Shown piece after piece: positions 6,904 through 12,009 of a stretch of 12,009 nt of DNA. The position numbers and the translations under genes were made by a program. The notes under the pieces were generated by a model that saw nothing but the letters and a program-made list of their open reading frames with translations, ran no database searches and was not told the DNA's origin. The stretch covers positions 1 to 12,009 of the forward strand of contig JAZNVU010000018.1 in assembly GCA_045592985.1 (NCBI GenBank), in the 5' to 3' direction. Source of the stretch: UMGS172 sp045592985 (GTDB lineage: Bacteria; Bacillota; Clostridia; Oscillospirales; Acutalibacteraceae). Each line of letters starts with the position of its first letter. The stretch's first letter is position 1.

Positions 6904-7974
6904 ATGAATGATATTTCAAAAATTGATAAAAATTTTGCTGTAAAAGAGGTGACTGATGATGGTGAAACCGAATTTTACGGTATATTGAACGAGCCTTTCA
7001 AAGTTTACGGTTTGAAATTTCCCGATGATATATATAATGGTTTTTATAGAATGAACCATGATGTTGCCAAAAATACCAACGATGGAGTTGCAGGACTTTA
7101 TAAGCATACCGCAGGTGGCAGACTGAAATTCAAGACCGACTCACCTTTTATTACTTTAGATGTTGTTTATAATTATATTTCGAGAATGTCTCACATCACG
7201 CTTTTAGGTGCAGGCGGATTTGACCTTTATGTTCGTGAAGATGATGGTGAATGGAGATTTTTGGCACCGTTTTCCATGCCTTATAATGTCGGCAATACCA
7301 ATTGCTCAAAACTCTTTACAAATCTCACGGGTGTTCATGAGTATCTTATCCATTTTCCTCTCTATGCTTCGGTGAAATCGGTTAGAATAGGGCTTAAAAC
7401 TGGTTCGGTTGTTGAAGCTCCCGAGGAATATAAATATCCTGTCCCCGTAGTTTACTACGGCTCGTCTATAACACAAGGTGGATGTGCCTCAAGAGCCGGT
7501 ATGGCATACCAAAACATGTTGTCTCGTTGGTTTGATTGCGACCATATTAACCTCGGTTTCTCGGGTAATGCAAAGGGTGAGGATGTTATTGCCGAGTATA
7601 TGGCAACGCTTCCGATGTCTGCTTTTGTGCTTGATTATGATCATAATGCACCCAGTGTAGAGCATCTTAAAAACACGCACAGTCGTGTATTTAAAGCGGT
7701 AAGAGAGAAAAATCCAACAATTCCTATTGTTATGATGACAAGACCTAAAGGTGTTTTGAACAAAGAAGAAGAAAGCCGACGTGATATTATAAAGGCTACA
7801 TATGACGAGGCAAGGGCTAATGGCGACAATAATGTCTGGTTCCTTGATATGAGTAAGGCAATGAGTTTTAGAGGTGGTAATGAAGGTACGGTTGACAACT
7901 GCCATCCTACCGACTTAGGATTTTACCGTATGGCAGTTGCAGTTTCAGAAGTATTACAAGAAATCTTTAAGTAA
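6904..7974 (+). CDS. SGNH/GDSL-type esterase with GxDLY N-terminal domain
   Basis: This is a predicted cytoplasmic carbohydrate or acyl esterase of 356 residues with no signal peptide. Residues 20-170 form a beta-rich N-terminal domain carrying the GxDLY signature (GGFDLYVREDDGEW at 104-117). Residues 178-354 form an SGNH hydrolase domain of the Lipase_GDSL_3 type. Block I is VVYYGSSITQGG (182-193), with Ser188 as probable nucleophile. NLGFSGNAKGE (216-226) gives the Gly block, LDYDHNAP (243-250) the Asn block, and VDNCHPTDLGF (330-340) the Asp331/His334 pair. The block I Asp of GDSL is Ser here, as in this subfamily. It has its own promoter and ends at a terminator shared with the convergent araC gene. 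Proximity to an alpha-galactosidase suggests de-acylation of sugars, which is inference; the substrate cannot be read from sequence. Confidence 0.88.
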   Translation: MNDISKIDKNFAVKEVTDDGETEFYGILNEPFKVYGLKFPDDIYNGFYRMNHDVAKNTNDGVAGLYKHTAGGRLKFKTDSPFITLDVVYNYISRMSHITLLGAGGFDLYVREDDGEWRFLAPFSMPYNVGNTNCSKLFTNLTGVHEYLIHFPLYASVKSVRIGLKTGSVVEAPEEYKYPVPVVYYGSSITQGGCASRAGMAYQNMLSRWFDCDHINLGFSGNAKGEDVIAEYMATLPMSAFVLDYDHNAPSVEHLKNTHSRVFKAVREKNPTIPIVMMTRPKGVLNKEEESRRDIIKATYDEARANGDNNVWFLDMSKAMSFRGGNEGTVDNCHPTDLGFYRMAVAVSEVLQEIFK

Positions 7975-7979
7975 AATTT

Positions 7980-8031
7980 AAAGGAGACGCTTCAAAACCC
8001 TTTCGGGGCGATGAAGAAGTCTCCTTTTTTT
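7980..8031. terminator. Bidirectional terminator between esterase and araC genes
   Basis: Stem AAGGAGAC (7981-7988) pairs with GTCTCCTT (8019-8026), with inner pairing of GCTTC/GAAG and a CCC/GGG tip. A T run follows on the plus strand and an A-rich stretch precedes it, so it can serve both convergent genes. It begins 6 bases after the esterase stop and abuts the araC stop. Confidence 0.85.
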
Positions 8032-8791
8032 AAATTGTTTTTTTATATTCTGTGGGTGAAACGCCGTAATGCTTTTTGAAGCAACGCGAAAAGGTGAATT
8101 GGTCACCGAATCCGACCGACGCGGCAATGACCGCCATGGAATATTTCTTTTCATTCAGCAGTTCCAACGCGCGGTTCAGGCGAAGATTTATGATATACTG
8201 TTGCGGCGAAATGCCGACCTCTTTTTTAAAAACATTTGAGAAATAGCAACGGTCGATGTTTAAAGAATTGGCGATGCTTTTCACCGAAATGTCACCCGAA
8301 TAGTTTTGTTGGATGATATTTATAGCGCGGTGAGTATAGTCTCCTGTGATGTTTGTCGAATATTTAGGCTCATAAATTGCCGCAACGACCGACCAAATAA
8401 GTGCTTCGAGATGACAACCGTTAAGGTCGCCTATACGCTCGGCATGGCGGTAGTTTTGCATTACTACTATAAGTTCGCGGTTTTCTATTATACGGTCAAG
8501 TTGCTTAAAGTTTTCAAGGTCGGTCTCCCAAGCCGCCCAGATATAACTCCAGGGATTCTTGCGGTCGGCTTTATAAACCGTTACTTCGCCGGGCTTTATT
8601 AAAAAAGCCTGACCTTCTTTAAGTTTGTAGGTTTTTCCGTCGACAGAAAACTCGCCTTGCCCTGACACGATGTAGTGGAGTATATAATGCGTTCTGACAG
8701 CCGGTCCAAAAGTATGCCCACTCTCACAGTTTTCGCCGCCTGCAAAAATAGGAAAAATGTTTCTACTCAGTTCTTTTACAAATATATCCAC
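8030..8791 (-). CDS. AraC-family transcriptional regulator
   Basis: This is a cytoplasmic DNA-binding regulator of 253 residues. The N-terminal half (about 30-100) is an AraC-type cupin effector domain, visible in HYILHYIVSGQGEFSV, KEGQAFLIKPGE and NPWSYIWAAWE. The C-terminal hundred residues hold the double helix-turn-helix: first unit SGDISVKSIANSLNIDRCYFSNVFKKEVG with SPQQYIINLRLNRA, and second unit SMAVIAASVGFGDQFTFSRCFKKHYGVSPTEYKK, a very typical AraC/XylS tail. The start is GTG at 8789-8791 with GGGAG about ten bases upstream; an ATG nearer that site is in another frame. It is transcribed divergently from the GH4 gene, whose promoter carries repeated TATCACA boxes, so it probably activates that gene in response to an alpha-galactoside and regulates itself. 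The inducer is inferred only. Confidence 0.93.
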   Translation of the reverse strand: MDIFVKELSRNIFPIFAGGENCESGHTFGPAVRTHYILHYIVSGQGEFSVDGKTYKLKEGQAFLIKPGEVTVYKADRKNPWSYIWAAWETDLENFKQLDRIIENRELIVVMQNYRHAERIGDLNGCHLEALIWSVVAAIYEPKYSTNITGDYTHRAINIIQQNYSGDISVKSIANSLNIDRCYFSNVFKKEVGISPQQYIINLRLNRALELLNEKKYSMAVIAASVGFGDQFTFSRCFKKHYGVSPTEYKKTI

Positions 8792-8808
8792 AGTGTCATC
8801 TCCCTTTT

Positions 8809-8870
8809 TATCACAGATTATAACATAATTATCACAGGTTTTGCAATGGTTTTTATCACAAAATGTGATA
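8809..8870. promoter_or_regulatory. Operator cluster: three TATCACA boxes and a perfect 17-base dyad
   Basis: TATCACA occurs at 8809-8815, 8830-8836 and 8854-8860, with spacings of 21 and 24 bases, and its complement TGTGATA lies at 8864-8870. The third box and the complement form the perfect dyad TATCACAAAATGTGATA (8854-8870). Repeats about two helical turns apart suit a dimeric AraC-family protein. The dyad sits directly upstream of, and partly over, the GH4 promoter -10. A CRP-like protein could also recognise TGTGA-type arms, but an AraC gene is adjacent. Confidence 0.65.
8817..8846 (-). promoter_or_regulatory. Promoter of the araC-type gene
   Basis: On the minus strand, -35 TTGCAA (8841-8846), an 18-base spacer and a perfect -10 TATAAT (8817-8822) preceded by TGT, an extended -10. 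One TATCACA box (8830-8836) lies in the spacer and another (8809-8815) just downstream of the -10, so autoregulation is likely. Confidence 0.6.
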
Positions 8871-8874
8871 TATT
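8866..8874 (+). promoter_or_regulatory. Extended -10 of the GH4 gene promoter
   Basis: TGATATATT reads as an extended -10 (TG-N-TATATT, hexamer 8869-8874). No good -35 stands 16-18 bases upstream (TGGTTT at best), which fits an activator-dependent promoter. The ribosome site AAAGGAG is at 8899-8905, seven bases before the ATG. Confidence 0.5.
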
Positions 8875-8912
8875 GAGATTAAAGACTCATTAAGGGATAA
8901 AGGAGAATTTTT

Positions 8913-10235
8913 ATGAAAATTACGTTCATGGGTGCCGGAAGTACAGTCTTTGTTCGCAATGTAATAGGCGATTGTCTTTGCGTTGACGCTTTAAAAAACA
9001 GCGAATTTGCACTTTACGATATTGACGAAAAAAGACTGAATGAAAGCCTTGCGATTATTGATGCAATCAACAAGGGCAAGGGCAGTCCTGCAACAATCAA
9101 AGGTTATTGCGGAGTGGAAAACCGAAAAGAAGCTTTAAGAGGTGCCTCATTTGTTGTAAACGCTATTCAGGTTGGTCTTTATGACCCTTGTACTATTATA
9201 GATTTTGAGGTTCCCAAAAAATACGGTTTAAGGCAGACAATAGGTGATACTTTGGGTATTGGAGGAATCATGCGAGCACTCAGAACAATTCCCGTTTTAG
9301 AGGGATTTGCTAACGACATGGCTGAGGTCTGTCCCGATGCGTTGTTCCTTAATTATACAAATCCCATGGCAATGCTTTCGGGATATATGCAGAGATATAC
9401 TCCTATTAAAACAGTCGGTCTTTGCCATAGTGTTCAGGTTTGTACCGAGAGTCTTTTTAAATCACTTGGAATTGACAACAGTCTTCTTGAAGGCAGAAAA
9501 GAACTTATTGCAGGTATAAACCACATGGCATGGCTTTTGGAAATAAAGGATAAGGACGGCAATGACCTTTATCCGCTTATTAAATCCAAAGTTCCCGAAT
9601 ACATGAAACGCACCGACGTTGTTAACAAAGTTAGAATAGATTACATTAATAATTTCGGATATTATTGTACCGAGTCTAGCGAGCATAACGCCGAGTACAA
9701 TATGTTCTATATCAAATCAAAGTATCCTGAACTTATTGAGAGATACAATATACCGCTTGACGAGTATCCGAGACGTTGTGTCGATCAGATAGCAAAATGG
9801 GAAAAGCAGTATAATGAACTTGCAAGCCAGCCGATAATTGAGCATAAGCGTTCAAGAGAATATGCTTCGAGAATAATGGAAGCCATTGTTACCGGAGTAC
9901 CTTTCGAGATAGGCGGTAACGTACTTAACTCATCGCGTCTTATATCGAACCTGCCCGACGAGGCTTGTGTTGAGGTGCCTTGCCTTGTAAACGCAAGCGG
10001 TGTTCACCCCTGTGCTGTTGGTAAACTTCCTCCTCAGTTGGCGGCAATGAATATGACCAACGTAAACGTTCAGTTGTTGACCATTGAAGCCGCAGTAACC
10101 AAGAAAAAAGAGCATATTTATCAGGCGGCAATGCTTGACCCGCACACCGGTTCGGAACTTGATATTGATACTATCAAGAAAATGGTGGATGACCTTATCG
10201 AAACCCACGGAGACTGGTTGCCGAAATATCATTAA
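8913..10235 (+). CDS. melA: GH4 alpha-galactosidase (MelA-like)
   Basis: This is a cytoplasmic glycoside hydrolase family 4 enzyme, which cleaves glycosides by an NAD- and Mn-dependent oxidation-elimination route. The 440 residues are normal length. The N-terminal Rossmann nucleotide site is FMGAGSTVFVRNVIGD (5-20). NYTNPMAM (147-154) is the conserved active-site loop. CHS at 171-173 supplies the Mn-ligand Cys171, and GINHMAW (201-207) supplies His204. TESSEHNAEY (253-262) closes the site. Within GH4 the CHS signature marks alpha-galactosidases acting on unphosphorylated sugars, whereas CHE marks alpha-glucosidases and CN/CD the 6-phospho enzymes. Melibiose or raffinose-type alpha-galactosides are thus the likely substrates. 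It stands alone, with its own terminator; no permease is adjacent. Confidence 0.93.
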   Translation: MKITFMGAGSTVFVRNVIGDCLCVDALKNSEFALYDIDEKRLNESLAIIDAINKGKGSPATIKGYCGVENRKEALRGASFVVNAIQVGLYDPCTIIDFEVPKKYGLRQTIGDTLGIGGIMRALRTIPVLEGFANDMAEVCPDALFLNYTNPMAMLSGYMQRYTPIKTVGLCHSVQVCTESLFKSLGIDNSLLEGRKELIAGINHMAWLLEIKDKDGNDLYPLIKSKVPEYMKRTDVVNKVRIDYINNFGYYCTESSEHNAEYNMFYIKSKYPELIERYNIPLDEYPRRCVDQIAKWEKQYNELASQPIIEHKRSREYASRIMEAIVTGVPFEIGGNVLNSSRLISNLPDEACVEVPCLVNASGVHPCAVGKLPPQLAAMNMTNVNVQLLTIEAAVTKKKEHIYQAAMLDPHTGSELDIDTIKKMVDDLIETHGDWLPKYH

Positions 10236-10240
10236 ATTTT

Positions 10241-10267
10241 AAAGCCTTCGGGGTAACCCGAAGGCTT
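10241..10267 (+). terminator. Rho-independent terminator of melA
   Basis: AAAGCCTTCGGG pairs with CCCGAAGGCTTT across a short GTAA loop, followed by TTGTTTTG. It starts a few bases after the melA stop. Confidence 0.9.
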
Positions 10268-10340
10268 TTGTTTTGTCATTCTGAGGGAACGATAGAAAGC
10301 AATGAACTTTTTTGTATTTTAACACCACTATATGTAGTAC

Positions 10341-10369
10341 TTGACATCTAAACCGACAGGGTGTATAAT
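10341..10369 (+). promoter_or_regulatory. Perfect consensus sigma-A promoter
   Basis: TTGACA (10341-10346), exactly 17 bases, then TATAAT (10364-10369): a full match to consensus at both boxes with ideal spacing. Transcription should start near 10376. It is the strongest promoter in the window, yet it precedes only a tiny ORF, two hairpins and a gene fragment. No housekeeping gene follows. Confidence 0.85.
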
Positions 10370-10390
10370 TAAATCACAAAATAAAATAGC

Positions 10391-10445
10391 AAAGGCGGTG
10401 GCGTAATGGATAGAATGAATTCATTGTGCACTCGCCTTTTTGATT
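10391..10445 (+). terminator. Hairpin with T-rich tail: possible terminator or attenuator
   Basis: AAAGGCG-GTG (10391-10400) can pair with CAC-T-CGCCTTT (10429-10439, one bulged T), followed by T-rich sequence. The loop holds a perfect 12-base palindrome AATGAATTCATT (10414-10425). It lies about 20 bases after the predicted start of transcription, so it could end a very short RNA. The same span holds the start codon of the 22-codon ORF, so folding and translation would compete. Confidence 0.4.
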
Positions 10446-10474
10446 TTTTCGGTTTCCATAATAAGCGTATATAG
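10406..10474 (+). CDS. 22-codon ORF behind the strong promoter
   Basis: ATG at 10406, stop TAG at 10472-10474; product MDRMNSLCTRLFDFFGFHNKRI. A GGCGGTGG run stands a few bases upstream and could act as a weak ribosome site. It is the first ORF after the perfect promoter. It may be a leader peptide, or the start of a longer small protein broken by a frameshift: a +1 shift at the TAG opens a further 32 or so codons, ending at a TAA near 10567. I do not recognise it. Confidence 0.3.
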   Translation: MDRMNSLCTRLFDFFGFHNKRI

Positions 10475-10477
10475 CGC

Positions 10478-10529
10478 GGCTGCCGGACAGCGGTGGGTTT
10501 TTCGCATACAAAAAACTGCCCGGGCAGCC
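10478..10529 (+). other. Long GC-rich hairpin in the leader
   Basis: GGCTGCC (10478-10484) pairs with GGCAGCC (10523-10529). Inside it, GGTGGGTTTTT pairs with AAAAAACTGCC with two wobbles and one mismatch. A 12-base perfect palindrome CTGCCCGGGCAG lies at 10516-10527. This GC-rich stretch differs from the AT-rich coding sequence that begins near 10590. It could be a regulatory RNA structure or the end of a mobile element; neither is shown. Confidence 0.4.
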
Positions 10530-11002
10530 ACAAAAAGTCACGTAAAGCAACAAGGTCAGTCTTAAAATCTGCCCCGTTAGTTTTGCGTGTTTTTTATACT
10601 AAAAATACGGGCGATGATTGTTATGTCTCCTCGTTAGACGTTTCCCAATGTGATTTGTCAAATCTTAAGCTTGCGTTATTTGTTGGTTGTAACACAGGTT
10701 ACGTTAGTTATAATTTTGAAGACTTGCCCGAAGCAACTGTTAATGCCGGTGCCGAAACTGCGATAGGTTTCACTAAAACGATAAAATGTCATTATGCCAA
10801 TTTATGGACGGAATATTTTTGGGAGAGAATTTGTTTAGGGTATACTGTTTCTCAATCTTGTTATGGTGCACTATCTGATGTTAATATTGATTTTAATCGT
10901 GATTATACCATGAAAGAACTTTCTGATGAAGAATATAATGAAGGACACGGACTTGATAGTTATGTAATATACGGAAATGCAAATTTAATATTTGAGTGGT
11001 GA
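10493..11002 (+). pseudogene. 5'-truncated caspase-fold (CHAT/C25-like) peptidase gene
   Basis: The open frame runs from a GTG at 10493, but only the part from about residue 33 (near 10590) looks like a real protein domain. It contains LSNLKLALFVGCNTGY (55-70), with Cys66 as the probable nucleophile of a caspase-fold CHAT/C25-type peptidase. Then comes EATVNAGAETAIGFTKTI (80-97) and WTEYFWERICLGYTVSQSCYGALSD (105-129), the usual pattern of a helix, a 'GA..aIGF' strand and a 'G.sv.eA' helix. The catalytic His normally lies some 35-50 residues before the Cys in an HG motif. None is present, and the upstream 30 residues (MGFSHTKNCPGSHKKSRK) look like translated leader. No start codon has a ribosome site. 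I read this as a gene whose 5' half was replaced. The family call is from pattern memory and moderate. An exported small protein follows after 4 bases. Confidence 0.5.
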
Positions 11003-11006
11003 TAAC

Positions 11007-11471
11007 ATGAAAAAACGAATTTTTATAATCATTTCGGCTTTTGTAATTGTTTTCGCCTTGGCTTGTTGTATATCCGAAAAGACACTTACTATAGAGTTTG
11101 TTACTGAATCACAAATACCTTCAGGGTTAATACAGACCGGCATTGAACCAACAGAACAATATATCAACGACAAAGATTTTGTCACAAATGCCGAGCAAAG
11201 GGAAATTGATATTTTGTGTTCAAAAAATATTCGAGAAGCCATTTTTGATAAAATTGCAGAAACTCATTCTACAGGTGTAAGAATTGACGGAAAAGCCATA
11301 ACCTTTGACGCGTTAGGTAACCCAGTGGTATTTTATTACTTCGATTTTATGCTTTGTGACTGCTGTAACGGTCAAAATACGAACGATGAAATTTCAACTG
11401 AACCGATAGATGCTGCAAAGGTTTACTACAAGCGAAAAAGCATAATACTGTCTGCTATTTTTGGAGATTAG
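11007..11471 (+). CDS. Small exported protein of unknown function
   Basis: I do not recognise this 154-residue protein. From the ATG at 11007 it begins MKKR, then a hydrophobic run (IFIIISAFVIVFALACC), a clear signal peptide. ALAC resembles a lipobox but lacks the usual Leu at -3, so lipid attachment is uncertain. The mature part is acidic, with QREIDILCSKNIREAIFDKI in the middle and a Cys cluster LCDCCNG near residue 115 that could bind metal or form disulphides. A TTG at 10992 gives five more residues but no better ribosome site. It starts 4 bases after the stop of the caspase-fold fragment, so the two were probably one operon and may have worked together outside the membrane. Its tail overlaps the minus-strand ORF that follows. 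Confidence 0.6.
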   Translation: MKKRIFIIISAFVIVFALACCISEKTLTIEFVTESQIPSGLIQTGIEPTEQYINDKDFVTNAEQREIDILCSKNIREAIFDKIAETHSTGVRIDGKAITFDALGNPVVFYYFDFMLCDCCNGQNTNDEISTEPIDAAKVYYKRKSIILSAIFGD

Positions 11472-11744
11472 CAAAAAATGAGATGCGATTATATTAACGT
11501 CATTGCAAAACCCCGCCCCGAAGAGGATTCCTCCGCAGATACCGAAGAGCAAAGAGGAGGTCACAATCATCCAGGTCGGAAAGCGGAATATTCCGAAAAA
11601 CGGCAGTATTGCCATTGCCACGGCTCCCGTGATGGCACTTTTCAATACTTTGACCCGGGAGGTGTCAGATTTTTCCGCCTGCTGTTCAACTTGCAGAAGT
11701 TTCAGTTTAAGTTCGGCAGACAGCTCTTTGTTTTCATCATCCAT
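11394..11744 (-). CDS. Small two-helix membrane protein, C-terminus uncertain
   Basis: The 116-residue frame starts at ATG 11742-11744. It has a charged, probably coiled N-terminus (ENKELSAELKLKLLQVEQQAEKSD, 4-27) and two membrane helices, about 33-53 (VLKSAITGAVAMAILPFFGIF) and 57-79 (TWMIVTSSLLFGICGGILFGAGF). It follows an RluA-family gene by 7 bases, and its GGAG ribosome site overlaps that gene's stop, so they form an operon. The function is unknown. After GAGF (residue 79) the reading looks unlike a natural tail and runs 78 bases into the opposite-strand gene. Dropping one T from the TTTT at 11507-11510 would give GAGFAMTLI and a stop at 11489-11491, so a one-base indel or a junction is possible. 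The N-terminal 79 residues are the reliable part. Confidence 0.6.
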   Translation of the reverse strand: MDDENKELSAELKLKLLQVEQQAEKSDTSRVKVLKSAITGAVAMAILPFFGIFRFPTWMIVTSSLLFGICGGILFGAGFCNDVNIIASHFLLISKNSRQYYAFSLVVNLCSIYRFS

Positions 11745-11751
11745 GGTGTTT

Positions 11752-12009
11752 TTACTCCTGAATTTTGGTCAGCTCCTCAGGAAGCGGAGCATCGAAAATC
11801 ATAAACTCTTTAGTCACAGGATGCACCAGTTCAAGGTGAGCCGAGTGCAGAGCCTGACGGGATATCATCAGTTTTGCCCGGTCGTCGCAGGTCAACTCAT
11901 CACGGCTCTGGCGCAGAAACATCAACTCATCTACTCCGTAAAGTTTGTCACCGCATACGGGAAAGCCGAAACTGTAAAGAGTGGCTCTTATCTGGTGAGT
12001 TCTGCCGGT
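11752..12009 (-). CDS. RluA-family pseudouridine synthase, C-terminal part
   Basis: This is the last 85 residues of a gene entering from the right edge. The sequence opens with TGRTHQIRATL, the conserved RluA-family motif that follows the catalytic domain core. It continues with GFPVCGDKLYG (15-25), SRQALHSAHLELVHPVT (50-66) and the terminal APLPEEL (74-80), the expected order for RluA/RluC/RluD enzymes. These convert uridine to pseudouridine in rRNA or tRNA. The catalytic Asp (in the HRLD motif) lies outside the window, so the exact member cannot be named. The stop is at 11752-11754, and the next gene begins 7 bases later. The region is more GC-rich than the block to its left. Confidence 0.92.
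   Translation of the reverse strand, partial: TGRTHQIRATLYSFGFPVCGDKLYGVDELMFLRQSRDELTCDDRAKLMISRQALHSAHLELVHPVTKEFMIFDAPLPEELTKIQE

Noticed and set aside
7489..7905. 138-residue minus-strand ORF inside the esterase gene
   Set aside because: It is antisense to conserved SGNH motifs, has no ribosome site and no recognisable domain; it is a shadow frame.
8809..8870. CRISPR-like repeat array
   Set aside because: The repeats are only seven bases, unevenly spaced, and overlap promoters; they fit operators.
10376..10590. Retron msr-msd or CRISPR/transposon guide RNA
   Set aside because: No reverse transcriptase, Cas or transposon nuclease gene is nearby, and the hairpins do not match a layout I know.
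11478..11804. 108-residue plus-strand ORF over the small membrane protein and RluA tail
   Set aside because: Its composition (Arg/Gly/Pro rich) and position antisense to an evident operon with membrane helices and RluA motifs mark it as a shadow.

Overview
This window reads as one end of a draft-genome or metagenome contig from a low-to-medium-GC Firmicute, most likely a gut-type Clostridia (Oscillospiraceae/Lachnospiraceae-like). The reasons are the order hisZ-G-D-C-B-H-A-F, the short HisG with HisZ, strong GGAGG-type ribosome sites, sigma-A promoters with 17-base spacers, and a GH4 alpha-galactosidase under an AraC regulator. This placement is inference; there is no rRNA or other marker gene here.

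Bases 1-178 are not genomic. Bases 95-178 are a complete MGI/BGI (DNBSEQ) library adapter with a 10-base barcode, and bases 1-94 exactly repeat 182-275. The period of 181 bases equals a 97-base insert plus an 84-base adapter, which is what reading round a DNA-nanoball concatemer would give. The apparent truncation of hisF is therefore false: real sequence runs from 179 rightward.

Bases 155-6721, minus strand, hold a compact histidine operon: hisZ, hisG, hisD, hisC, hisB, hisH, hisA and the first 185 codons of hisF. Every junction overlaps by 1-14 bases. A sigma-A promoter lies just upstream, and a dyad covering its -10 looks like the operator of a HisR-type (TrpR-family) repressor. The leader is too short for a T-box. 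hisI and hisE are not seen and may lie beyond the contig end.

Bases 6839-10267 hold carbohydrate genes. A GxDLY/SGNH esterase-like protein (plus) is read divergently from the his operon. It converges through a shared terminator on an AraC-family regulator (minus), which is divergent from a GH4 alpha-galactosidase (MelA-like, plus). The araC-melA gap holds three TATCACA repeats and a perfect 17-base dyad overlapping both promoters. The genes probably form a small alpha-galactoside utilisation locus; no transporter is in view.

Bases 10268-11471 look like a mosaic insertion. They contain a textbook promoter (TTGACA-N17-TATAAT), a structured leader with a 22-codon ORF, then the 3' part of a caspase-fold (CHAT/C25-like) peptidase gene that has lost its histidine box, followed 4 bases later by a small exported protein. 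Bases 11394-12009, minus strand, hold the C-terminus of an RluA-family pseudouridine synthase and a small two-helix membrane protein whose 3' end runs into the mosaic block. The strongest result is the adapter artefact. The most interesting biology is the truncated caspase-fold gene behind a perfect promoter and the araC-melA control region.
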